Of a stretch of 12,678 nucleotides of DNA, positions 6,581-12,678 are shown one piece after another. The notes beneath the pieces are model-generated. The model made no database searches. It was not told the DNA's origin and saw nothing but the letters and a program-made list of their open reading frames with translations. This DNA is from Mesorhizobium sp. (GTDB lineage: Bacteria > Pseudomonadota > Alphaproteobacteria > Rhizobiales > Rhizobiaceae), in NCBI GenBank assembly GCA_019509685.1, contig JAEKLU010000114.1, forward strand, positions 1 through 12,678, given 5' to 3'. Within the stretch, counting starts at the first letter, position 1. The number at the start of each line of letters is the position of its first letter. The position numbers were made by a program, and so were the translations under genes.

Positions 6581-6628
6581 GGTTTCGAATCCTACGGTGG
6601 CCGGGTTCCCGAAACCTTTGGCCGTAGG
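6581..6628. repeat. Two mutually exclusive stem-loops
   Basis: First fold: GGTTTC (6581-6586) pairs with GAAACC (6611-6616), and inside it GAATCC (6587-6592) pairs with GGGTTC (6603-6608) with one G-T pair. Second fold: CCTACGG (6591-6597) pairs with CCGTAGG (6622-6628). The shared strand means only one can form at a time, as in an attenuator or antisense-RNA target. No transcript is known. Confidence 0.45.
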
Positions 6629-6688
6629 CTTCGAGGCTCCGCATCAGGTGTCGACCGGCTCCGCCTGAGGTTTCGTGTCAACAGGGGC

Positions 6689-6705
6689 CGCAAGGCTACC
6701 TTGCG
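6689..6705. repeat. Short perfect hairpin
   Basis: Arms CGCAAGG / CCTTGCG with only CTA between them. The 7-base perfect inverted repeat could be a terminator stem or a protein-binding site. No T-run follows on either strand. Confidence 0.4.
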
Positions 6706-6749
6706 CAGCCTCGCCGGGCGCGGAAATGTTCTCGCGTTTGACCGTCAAA

Positions 6750-7075
6750 TCATGGGTCACTTGCATAGCCGCTGGCGATTAAACACGCGCGGCCGGACGA
6801 GATGGCGCTTAAATGCTGGCCGGAGGTCCGTGCGTGTCCCCTATCAAGAATCTGAGCGAAAATCCCGAGCGGATTGGGTCGAGCTTCGAAGCGTTGCACG
6901 AAGTTCCTTGCGGCAGCTGAGAGCTCGGCGCGGCCGCTTCCATAGTTCCTAATTAACGCATGAACTTGCGCTGGGGTAACACCATGTTGCCGCGCAAAAT
7001 ACCTGACTACGTAGGCCTCGCTGCCAGAGATTCGATCCCGTCGCGGGAATAAAGCTTTGCTCCGTCGCCAGCCAT
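6750..7075 (-). pseudogene. DUF3606-like gene with broken reading frame
   Basis: An ATG at 7075 has an excellent ribosome site (AGGAG at 7084-7088, 8 bases away), but its frame stops after 22 residues (MAGDGAKLYSRDGIES...). The shifted frame continues with DRISGSEAYVVRYFARQHG then VTPAQVHALIRNYGSGRAELSAAA. That pattern fits small DUF3606 proteins, where an acidic start is followed by a Glu-Tyr-Val-x-Tyr helix and a GVTPxQ turn. Joining the two needs a 1-base deletion or 2-base insertion between the ATG and about base 7040. The family is usually about 60-70 residues, while here the shifted frame runs on to 6750 with unrelated basic sequence, so the 3' end may be damaged as well. Function of DUF3606 is unknown. 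A sequencing error is the simplest alternative. Confidence 0.5.
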
Positions 7076-7268
7076 CCGTATTTCTCCTATGGTATAGCCA
7101 AACCCACATCAATCAACGCAAGAACTGGAATCCGGTTGCCGGCTAAATGGGCGCCTAGCGATTTCTCTTTCTCTCGGTGCCACTAAGAACATGATGATTT
7201 TCACGTTAGTTCTCGTGCTCGCCGCCTCGGCGGCGAGCATTTCCATGCGTTTGTCAGCACGATCTGAC

Positions 7269-7619
7269 TTACTCGGAGTCGAGAACCTGCACAATTTCGT
7301 GGGTCTCTGGGTCGACAAGGACAGTTCTGCCGTCGATGACAGTATAACGGTATTTCACATTTGGAACCTCGCGAAGCTCAACCGTGTCCGGCAGACGCGA
7401 TCCCAAATTCAGCTCCACTCCTGGCAGCTTGATCGAAGCAAGAGGGTTCTTGTGCACATACTCGCGAATGATCGTTTGTTCCTCGGGTTTAACGATCGTC
7501 GTGCTGTGGGTCACAACGGTTTCGTCGGCAGGCTTGACGACGACCGAATCTGCTGATGCCGCCCCGATGCCGGCTGTGAACAGCAATGCGACGGTGACTG
7601 TCATAAGACGCGGTTTCAT
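7269..7619 (-). CDS. Small exported DUF1236-like protein
   Basis: Encodes 116 residues from ATG 7619, with AGGAG 7 bases upstream. Residues 1-23 form a clear Sec signal peptide (basic MKPR, hydrophobic VTVALLFTAGIGA, cleavage near ASA-D). The mature part ends with the pattern LPDTVELREVP...YRYTVIDGRTVLVDPETHEIVQVL, which I recognise as typical of DUF1236 proteins, common and often multi-copy in Rhizobiales. These proteins are presumed periplasmic and their function is unknown. The DUF is usually near the C-terminus, as here. It is a single-gene unit with its own stress-type promoter (7669-7695) and is separated from the oxidase operon by about 310 bases. A longer frame starting at 7712 has no ribosome site and would mask the signal peptide. 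Confidence 0.82.
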   Translation of the reverse strand: MKPRLMTVTVALLFTAGIGAASADSVVVKPADETVVTHSTTIVKPEEQTIIREYVHKNPLASIKLPGVELNLGSRLPDTVELREVPNVKYRYTVIDGRTVLVDPETHEIVQVLDSE

Positions 7620-7929
7620 CTCCGATCTCCTTTTCAACATTGTGGGGAGCGCATGTTTGCGCCAACATAAAACTATCAAGCAGGACACTCGTTCCGTTTT
7701 CTCTGGTCGCAAACGTTAGCCATGGCGCAAACGCAACTCGCGCTTTCAGACGGAATCGGAAGTGAAGAGGCATGCCCAAGATGGCAACCCAGCCGAAGCG
7801 TTGGCAAAAGAGCCGAAGGCCTGCTATTCTTGGCTCATCCCTTTCAGATTCGCATCTTCGTCCGCGCTCAATCCGGGGACACTTTCAAAATCGGCCGGTC
7901 GCCACGGACGATGCAGCCCAGGCTCGGCC
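7620..7929. other. Intergenic region between DUF1236 gene and oxidase operon
   Basis: 310 bases without a supported gene. The left part carries the ribosome site and promoter of the DUF1236-like gene. Open frames of about 96-127 codons here are Arg/Pro/Ser-rich shadows with no consistent start signals. I see no clear terminator after the subunit IV gene (stop at 7930-7932). Confidence 0.5.
7669..7695 (-). promoter_or_regulatory. Candidate EcfG/RpoE2-type stress promoter
   Basis: On the - strand GGAAC (7695-7691) is followed after 17 bases by GTT and then TT. This fits the alphaproteobacterial general stress promoter pattern GGAAC-N18/19-TT. It sits about 50 bases upstream of the DUF1236-like start codon, the right place for a promoter of that gene. 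Confidence 0.5.
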
Positions 7930-8184
7930 TCATTGTCCGATTAACGTCAAGCCAAATAGTATGGCTAGCCATAAGCCTGCCGCCGCCACGGCGAGACGCG
8001 GCAAGACACCCTCCCCGGTCAATTGCATGAACCGAATAGCGATGATCGCGGCCTTGGCAGCGGCGATCACCAGGTTGAAAGTGGAATTCAAACCACCAAG
8101 GTCGAGAAATGACGAGCCGACAGTCAGACCCAGCAGGGTCAGGAGTCCGAGATAGGTGATGGTGAGTTTGCGAATGTCGCTCAT
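7930..8184 (-). CDS. coxP: Cytochrome c oxidase subunit IV (prokaryotic type)
   Basis: Encodes 84 residues with three hydrophobic segments (about 9-27, 33-55, 62-82), matching the small three-helix subunit IV of caa3/quinol-type oxidases (PF03626 family). The central stretch NLVIAAAKAAIIAIRFMQL is characteristic of the family. It is an inner-membrane accessory subunit thought to stabilise assembly of subunit I. Its ATG overlaps the stop of the subunit III gene (ATGA). It is the last gene of the oxidase operon. An upstream in-frame extension to 8301 is a shadow of subunit III. The symbol follows the Bradyrhizobium coxMNOP order and is provisional; ctaF is the Bacillus-style name. Confidence 0.82.
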   Translation of the reverse strand: MSDIRKLTITYLGLLTLLGLTVGSSFLDLGGLNSTFNLVIAAAKAAIIAIRFMQLTGEGVLPRLAVAAAGLWLAILFGLTLIGQ

Positions 8185-8819
8185 CGGTTGATCAGGTACA
8201 GAACAGGGAACAGGAAGACCCAGACGATGTCGACGAAATGCCAGTAGAGGCCGATCGCCCGTACGCGGCGAAGCCGGCTGGACTGCGTCGCGCGCGGCCA
8301 AAGCACCAGCATGCCCGCGATGACGACGATGCCGCAGATGAGATGCAGTGCGTGCAGCGACGTCATCGCGAAATAGAGGCAGAAAAAGAACTCGGCATGC
8401 GTGGGGTCGGGTCCATCATAGGTGAACGGCGCGCCAAGCACCGGAGCGACGCCCTCGCGGAATTCCATCGCGTATTCCGCTGCCTTGATGCCGAGGAAAA
8501 CCAGGCCCAGCAGCGCCGTCGCAGCGAGCGACCAGGTTGATGCGCGCCAGCGGCCGCTCCTGGCGAAGAGATGGGCGAGCGCCATGGCGAAACTGGACGA
8601 GATCAGCACGGCGGTGTTCAGTGTGCCGAGTGGCAGTGACAGGTGTTGTGATGCGGCGGCGAAAGCAGGTCCATAGCTGATCCTAGCGATCAGGAACACC
8701 AGCAGGATCGCCCCGAACAGCATCGCTTCCGAACCGATGAAGATCCACATGGCAAACGTATCGGCGGCCTGTTCGCGGGCTGGCGTATCGAAGGCGACGC
8801 TTTCGGTCGACGCGCCCAT
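8181..8819 (-). CDS. coxO: Cytochrome c oxidase subunit III
   Basis: Encodes 212 residues with five predicted membrane helices, the usual number for the short prokaryotic subunit III (about 190-210 residues) as opposed to the seven of the mitochondrial type. Recognisable segments are FAMWIFIGSEAMLFGAILLVF near the start, LNTAVLISSSFAMALA, FFFCLYFAMTSLHALHLICG with the conserved Glu/His-rich helix, and GLYWHFVDIVWVFLFPVLYL at the end. It helps keep proton uptake by subunit I robust. The ATG shares bases with the subunit I stop (TGATG), and the stop overlaps the subunit IV start. The unrelated N-terminal frame read far upstream of 8819 is a shadow of subunit I. Confidence 0.92.
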   Translation of the reverse strand: MGASTESVAFDTPAREQAADTFAMWIFIGSEAMLFGAILLVFLIARISYGPAFAAASQHLSLPLGTLNTAVLISSSFAMALAHLFARSGRWRASTWSLAATALLGLVFLGIKAAEYAMEFREGVAPVLGAPFTYDGPDPTHAEFFFCLYFAMTSLHALHLICGIVVIAGMLVLWPRATQSSRLRRVRAIGLYWHFVDIVWVFLFPVLYLINR

Positions 8820-10459
8820 CAGGCTTCGTCCTTGTGCGGACTGAACTTCTCGTGTTGCAGCCCCTTCATGTCGTAGTCGTAAGCAGGCCGGCTGACCTTC
8901 GGCATGACGTCGAAATTGTGGGACGGCGGCGGTGAAGCGGTCTGCCATTCCAGTCCCGTTGCGCGCCACGGATTGGCGGGCGCGCGCGCGCCGCGAAACA
9001 ACGACCAGCCGAGATAGAACAGCGGCATCAGGTAACCCACCGCCAGCACGACGGCGCCGGCCGAAGACAATATGTGCCAGAACTGAAACTCGGGCGGATA
9101 GGTGTGATAGCGCCTCGGCATGCCGAGGAAGCCAAGCACGAATTGCGGAAAGAAGGTGAGGTTGAAGCCGAGGAACGTGACCGTCGCGGCGATGCGGCCC
9201 CAGGTTTCGGAATACAGGCGTCCGGTCATCTTCGGCCACCAGAAATGCAACCCCGCCATGTAGGCCGTCACCATGCCGCCGACCATGATGTAATGGAAAT
9301 GCGCGACGACGAAGTAGGTGTCGTGGACGTGGACGTCGATGGCAAGGGCCGCCAGGAACAGGCCCGCCAGCCCGCCGAAGGTGAACAGCGCCAGGAAGAA
9401 CAGCGCGTAGAGCATCGGCGTCTCGAAGGAGATCTCGCCCTTGCGCAGTGTCAGGCTCCAGTTGAACACTTTGATCGCCGAGGGAATGGCGACGCAGAAC
9501 GACAGGAACGAGAACAAGACGCCGGCATAGGCCGACTGGCCGGAGACGAACATGTGGTGGCCCCACACCAGGAAGCCGAACACGGCGATTGCCATCGAGG
9601 ACAGCGCGACGGCCTTGTAGCCGAACAGCGGGCGGCGGCTGAAGCAGGGCAACACTTCCGAGACCACCCCCATGCCAGGCAGGATCATGATGTAGACGGC
9701 TGGGTGCGAGTAGAACCAGAACAGGTGCTGGAACAGCAGCGGATCGCCACCAAGTGCGGGGTTGAAGATGCCGATGCCGAACACCCGTTCGAGTACGATC
9801 AGGATCAGCGAGGCGGCGAGCACCGGCGTTGCCAGCACCATGACAAGAGCGGTCGCGTACATCGTCCAGACGAAGATCGGCAGCCGGAACCAGGTCAGGC
9901 CCGGCGCGCGCAGTGTGTGAATGGTGACGATGAAATTGATGCCGGTCATGATCGTCGAAAACCCGACGATGAAAACGCCAAGGGCTGCCATCGATACGAA
10001 GCCGTTGGCGTAGAGCGTGGAGAGCGGTGTGTAGAAGGTCCAGCCGGTATCGACGCCGCCGAAGACCACCGAAGCCAGGGCAAACAAGCTGCCCAACATG
10101 AAGACATACCAGCTCGCCAGATTGAGGCGCGGAAAGGCCAGATCGCGCGCACCGATCATCAGCGGCAAAAGGAAATTGCCGAGCGTGGCGGGAATGGATG
10201 GCACGAGGAAGAACCAGACCATGATGATGCCGTGCAGCGAAAACAGCCGGTTGTAGGTATCGTCGGAGACGAGATCGCCGGCCGGCGTCGCAAGCTCTAT
10301 GCGGATCAGAACGGCAAATGCGCCGCCGAGGAAGAAGAAGGCGGTGAGTGAGACCAGGTAGAGCCAGGCGACGCGCTTGTGGTCGGTGGTCAGCAGCCAT
10401 GCAGAGGGGCCGGCGCCCTCCCCCAGATAGCTCGATGGCCTCAGGGCCTCGGTGCTCAT
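8819..10459 (-). CDS. coxN: Cytochrome c oxidase subunit I (A2 subtype)
   Basis: Catalytic subunit of a heme-copper oxidase, 546 residues, inner membrane, reducing O2 to water and pumping protons. Visible ligands are low-spin heme His76 (SLHG), CuB His252 in YSHPAVY with crosslink Tyr256, CuB pair His301-His302 (WGHHMF), and His387/His389 (VVAHFHY) for the heme a3 iron and heme a. Lys330 (IPSAIK) is the K-channel lysine. The helix VI motif is YSHPxV and not GHPEV: the proton-transfer glutamate is replaced and Tyr250-Ser251 are present, the hallmark of the A2 subtype. The start ATG overlaps the subunit II stop (ATGA). Length and helix content are normal. The name follows the rhizobial coxMNOP scheme; ctaD is equivalent usage elsewhere. 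Confidence 0.96.
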   Translation of the reverse strand: MSTEALRPSSYLGEGAGPSAWLLTTDHKRVAWLYLVSLTAFFFLGGAFAVLIRIELATPAGDLVSDDTYNRLFSLHGIIMVWFFLVPSIPATLGNFLLPLMIGARDLAFPRLNLASWYVFMLGSLFALASVVFGGVDTGWTFYTPLSTLYANGFVSMAALGVFIVGFSTIMTGINFIVTIHTLRAPGLTWFRLPIFVWTMYATALVMVLATPVLAASLILIVLERVFGIGIFNPALGGDPLLFQHLFWFYSHPAVYIMILPGMGVVSEVLPCFSRRPLFGYKAVALSSMAIAVFGFLVWGHHMFVSGQSAYAGVLFSFLSFCVAIPSAIKVFNWSLTLRKGEISFETPMLYALFFLALFTFGGLAGLFLAALAIDVHVHDTYFVVAHFHYIMVGGMVTAYMAGLHFWWPKMTGRLYSETWGRIAATVTFLGFNLTFFPQFVLGFLGMPRRYHTYPPEFQFWHILSSAGAVVLAVGYLMPLFYLGWSLFRGARAPANPWRATGLEWQTASPPPSHNFDVMPKVSRPAYDYDMKGLQHEKFSPHKDEA

Positions 10460-11415
10460 GGCGTCGCCTCACTCTTTGTCGCCGCCTGCGGCGAAAGGGA
10501 CTTGAGGTAGGCGAGCAGCATCTGCATCTCCCCCTCATCGACGAGACCATCGAAGCTCGGCATTACCGGCTCGTAGCCGGCGGCGATTTCCTTTTTCGGA
10601 TTGAGGATGGAATCGCGGAGGTAGCGGTCGTCGGCAATGACCGTCTCCTGATTGTCCAATGCCACCGGCCGCCCGAAGATGCCGGCTAGATTCGGTGCCC
10701 TCACCTTGCTCGACTGTTCGTGGCAGCCCGAGCAGCCAAGCGCGCGAAACAACTTTTCTCCGTCGGCGGCAAGCGTGTCGCCCTGCCCCTGGTTGCCGAG
10801 CCAGGCTGCGTAGGCTTCCGGCGGCATCACCGTGACCCAGCCACCCATTTCCGAATGCTGGGTGCCGCAGTATTGCGCGCAGAACAGATGATAGCGCCCC
10901 GGCTCGTCGGCGATGAACCACACATGCGTGGTACGCCCTGGCACGGCATCCTGCTTGACCCGGAAGGCGGGCACGAAGAACGAGTGGATGACGTCCTGCG
11001 AGGCCAGCGACACGATCACCGCCTTGCCCACCGGTACATGCAATTCGTTGATTTCCCGCTGGCCGCCAGGATGGCGGAATTCCCACATCCACTGTTTGCC
11101 AAGGGCGGCGATTTCGAGCGCATCGATCGGCGGATGCTCGCGGTGCAGGAACAGCACAGCGCCCCAACCAAAGATGACGAAGGCGATCAGCAGGCTTGCA
11201 ACGGTCCAAGCCACTTCCAAAGGCAAACTGCGTGTCCGCTCACCAGTACGGTTGGCCTTGGAGCCGGCTCGGTATTTGATGGCATAGAAAACCACCAGGC
11301 TGGTCAGGAAGACACCCAATGCAAAGGTGAAGGCGAGCAAGGTATAGAAAAGCGTATCGACGCCGGCGGCGATCGACGAGGCTTCGGGTGGCGTGAAGGG
11401 GATGCCGAAGCTCAA
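10456..11415 (-). CDS. coxM: Cytochrome c oxidase subunit II fused to cytochrome c
   Basis: Encodes 319 residues. Two membrane helices (about 20-45 and 67-90) precede a periplasmic cupredoxin domain. CuA ligands are His144 (DVIHSF), Cys179, Cys183, His187 and Met190 ([12 protein letters not shown]). Gln181 stands where most A1 enzymes have Glu. Aromatic GKQWMWEF provides the electron entry path. A C-terminal class I cytochrome c domain follows, with Cys228-x2-Cys231-His232 and a distal Met285 (VMPSF). This fusion defines caa3-type enzymes. I place the start at TTG 11415: GGAGG is 5 bases upstream, it overlaps the SCO stop (TTGA), and no in-frame ATG or GTG lies nearby. The frame extends upstream to 11544, but that part is Arg-rich shadow. 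Coupled translation is inferred. Equivalent to rhizobial coxM. Confidence 0.93.
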   Translation of the reverse strand: MSFGIPFTPPEASSIAAGVDTLFYTLLAFTFALGVFLTSLVVFYAIKYRAGSKANRTGERTRSLPLEVAWTVASLLIAFVIFGWGAVLFLHREHPPIDALEIAALGKQWMWEFRHPGGQREINELHVPVGKAVIVSLASQDVIHSFFVPAFRVKQDAVPGRTTHVWFIADEPGRYHLFCAQYCGTQHSEMGGWVTVMPPEAYAAWLGNQGQGDTLAADGEKLFRALGCSGCHEQSSKVRAPNLAGIFGRPVALDNQETVIADDRYLRDSILNPKKEIAAGYEPVMPSFDGLVDEGEMQMLLAYLKSLSPQAATKSEATP

Positions 11416-12167
11416 ATCCGCCTCCGCCGTGTCAGCATGAAGAGGCCGGCGCCGAGAGCCAGCAGCGTCACGACGCCTGCCATCTTCACCGTCGCCTCTA
11501 TCACTGTCGTGTATTGCCCTTTCGAAGCATCGAACCCGGCACAAAGCAGGAAGACATGGTCGGCGATCGACCCGAGTCGCCCGGCCGACGCTTCGACCAG
11601 AGCAAGCTTGAGATCGCGTGGCTCGAAGCTCAGCGCCGGCAGCACCTGCGCGATCCGTCCCTGCGGCGTCAGTGCGATGACCGCGATCGGATGGACATAT
11701 TGGGCGATCCGATCACGCCGGTCGAAGGTAATGCCCGCTTCGGCCGCGAGCGCGGCGCCGGCATTGTCGGCACTGGTCAGGAACCGCCACGCCGCCAGCC
11801 CCTCCTCGCCAGCGGACGGCGCGACTTCGGCTCGTGCCGTGACCGCGTCCTGAGTGGTTTCGGACGGATCAATCGAGACGAAAAGCGCCCGGTAGGTTGC
11901 GGGATCGAGGCCCGTCTTGCTCAGGTCCGAGGCAACCGCTTGTTGGGTGACGCCGCACAGATTGGGGCATTTGTCGTAACCGAAGATGACCAGCGCCGGT
12001 CGGCCGCCGAGAATTTCGGACAGTTGGCCCTCTCGGCCCGACGCATCGCGAAAGACCTTGTCGAGACCGAGCTGCGCGCCGATATGCGGATCGAAGGATG
12101 GGCGCTCTACCGCTCTGGCCGCGTTTGAAGCGAGCAGCACAGCCAGGACCAGGAGCGAGCGTATCAT
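11412..12167 (-). CDS. SCO1/SenC-family copper chaperone
   Basis: Encodes 251 residues. An N-terminal signal peptide (about 1-19, cleaved near ARA-V) leads into a thioredoxin-fold domain with the SCO copper site Cys67-x3-Cys71 (KCPNLCG) and the distant copper ligand His159 (QYVHP). A C-terminal membrane helix (about 225-245) ends in a basic tail (TRRRR) that probably anchors it with the domain in the periplasm. SCO proteins deliver copper to, or reduce cysteines of, the CuA centre of subunit II, here the adjacent gene. The C-terminal anchor instead of the usual N-terminal one is a feature of some oxidase-linked members. ATG 12167 overlaps the upstream stop (ATGA). Its TGA overlaps the subunit II TTG start. 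Confidence 0.92.
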   Translation of the reverse strand: MIRSLLVLAVLLASNAARAVERPSFDPHIGAQLGLDKVFRDASGREGQLSEILGGRPALVIFGYDKCPNLCGVTQQAVASDLSKTGLDPATYRALFVSIDPSETTQDAVTARAEVAPSAGEEGLAAWRFLTSADNAGAALAAEAGITFDRRDRIAQYVHPIAVIALTPQGRIAQVLPALSFEPRDLKLALVEASAGRLGSIADHVFLLCAGFDASKGQYTTVIEATVKMAGVVTLLALGAGLFMLTRRRRI

Positions 12168-12658
12168 GGCCGCACCGCAGGGGCCGGCGCGACAAGGTCT
12201 TGCGGTTTCGCCGCGCCATTGGCCGGATCAGCAACCGTGTCGCATTTGCGGGCTTGGGGCGTCCTCGGCACCTGCTGTTCGAGCAAAGCACAATCCTGAC
12301 CTGCCGAAACGACTTGCCTTGTCCAATCCGGCAGTCCTTGAACGGCGATCAATTTCATCGCATCTTCAATCGGGATGCGCGCGATGCCGGCCTTGCGGTC
12401 GACCCAACCAAGTTTGCCGAGGTCCGCGTCCTCCTGCATGCGGAACGCAGCAAGGTCGGTTGCCGGCTCCCGTTGCAACATTGGATTAGTTTCACTGTTG
12501 TGCGCCCCGGCATCCGTCAGTGGCCAGTATGGCGTCGTGTTGAAAATCAGCTTCAGCGCTATCGCCGCCAGCGCCAGGAAGACGAGCAGGCCGGCGCCGA
12601 AGAGCAGCAGCGCTCGTGGCCGCACATCGCGCGTTTCGGGATGCAAGGCCTTAGCCAC
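12164..12658 (-). CDS. Membrane-anchored unknown protein at the head of the oxidase operon
   Basis: Encodes 164 residues from a GTG start, with GGGAGG 7 bases upstream. One membrane helix (about 15-40, ALLLFGAGLLVFLALAAIAL) is followed by a periplasmic domain containing EDADLGKLGWVD then GIARIPIEDAMKLIAVQGLP. From memory, this ED-x5-GWVD-x6-RIPI-AM motif recurs in proteins encoded beside SCO and oxidase genes in Proteobacteria, but no function is established that I know of. Two cysteines lie near the C-terminus (CALLEQQVPRTPQARKC), possibly a disulfide. The stop overlaps the SCO ATG, so it is likely made with the assembly factor, and a role in assembly or in stabilising the complex is a guess. 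The 20 bases to the right edge hold only its ribosome site. The operon may continue further upstream. Confidence 0.75.
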   Translation of the reverse strand: MAKALHPETRDVRPRALLLFGAGLLVFLALAAIALKLIFNTTPYWPLTDAGAHNSETNPMLQREPATDLAAFRMQEDADLGKLGWVDRKAGIARIPIEDAMKLIAVQGLPDWTRQVVSAGQDCALLEQQVPRTPQARKCDTVADPANGAAKPQDLVAPAPAVRP

Positions 12659-12678
12659 GGACCTGCCTCCCGCGCCAC

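Larger units (their letters stand above)
6346..6750. other. Gene-free region with nested inverted repeats
   Basis: About 400 bases with no convincing gene. A + strand frame of 63 codons from GTG 6477 and another frame from ATG at 6465 are present, but both products are basic and low in information. The stretch holds the structures at 6581-6628, paired 14-base direct repeats (6635-6648 and 6657-6670, 12 of 14 identical, 22-base period) and the hairpin at 6689-6705. It lies between the origin-like region and chromosomal-looking genes, so the right edge of the element may be here. This is inferred. Confidence 0.45.

Noticed and set aside
6477..6668. Small + strand gene (63 codons)
   Set aside because: GTG start with poorly placed ribosome site, basic low-information product and internal structured repeats; no support as coding.
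7109..7318. - strand frame of 69 codons upstream of the DUF3606-like remnant
   Set aside because: Overlaps the end of the DUF1236-like gene, lacks a ribosome site, and the product has no family features.
9074..10351. Long + strand open frame opposite subunit I (425 codons)
   Set aside because: Antisense to an unmistakable oxidase subunit; product is Glu/Arg/His/Gln-rich with no domain, a typical GC-rich shadow.
8820..10550. Very long - strand extension of the subunit III frame through subunit I
   Set aside because: Out of frame with subunit I and Arg/His-rich; real subunit III starts at 8819 where it overlaps the subunit I stop.
1..12678. CRISPR array, rRNA, insertion sequence with terminal inverted repeats
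   Set aside because: No regularly spaced direct repeats, rRNA stretches or transposase frames were seen.

Overview
The window is GC-rich DNA from an alphaproteobacterium, most likely Rhizobiales (a Mesorhizobium-type genome is my best guess). The grounds are a rhizobial-style alternative cytochrome oxidase cluster equivalent to coxMNOP, a small secreted DUF1236-type protein, a promoter resembling those read by the alphaproteobacterial general stress sigma factor (EcfG/RpoE2), and a DUF3606-like remnant. The species cannot be named from this sequence alone.

Layout. (1) 1-478: flank holding the 3' end of one + strand gene of unknown function (stop at 201-203), then about 275 bases of non-coding DNA with strong hairpins. 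(2) 479-530: the 3' portion of a tRNA-Lys(CTT) gene on the - strand, without its 5' half. This is the classic scar of integration into a tRNA gene. (3) 540-2133: a regulatory stretch with a GTAAAC inverted repeat, then a tyrosine recombinase on the + strand. (4) 2137-4384: five - strand genes overlapping by 1 to 4 bases. In transcription order they are two different calcineurin-like metallophosphoesterases, a protein with a CxxC...CxxH metal site, and two small unknown proteins. (5) 4570-5976: a Rep_3-like plasmid replication initiator (- strand), followed by an origin-like region (about 6020-6345) with three diverged 21-base repeats. Parts 2-5 look like an integrated plasmid or integrative element. 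(6) 6345-7269: mostly non-coding, with nested inverted repeats and a frame-broken DUF3606-like gene. The second element boundary may lie here, but no second tRNA-Lys copy was seen. (7) 7269-7619: a small secreted DUF1236-like protein behind a stress-type promoter. (8) 7930-12658: a six-gene - strand operon with overlapping ends: a membrane-anchored unknown, a SCO copper chaperone, cytochrome-c-fused oxidase subunit II, subunit I, subunit III and a small subunit IV. Together they encode an A2-subtype (caa3-like) proton-pumping oxidase and its CuA assembly factor. The operon promoter lies beyond the right edge.

The part most worth following up is the integrative element: a plasmid initiator and origin-like repeats travelling with a tRNA-Lys integrase, carrying a tightly coupled double-metallophosphoesterase cassette of unknown purpose.
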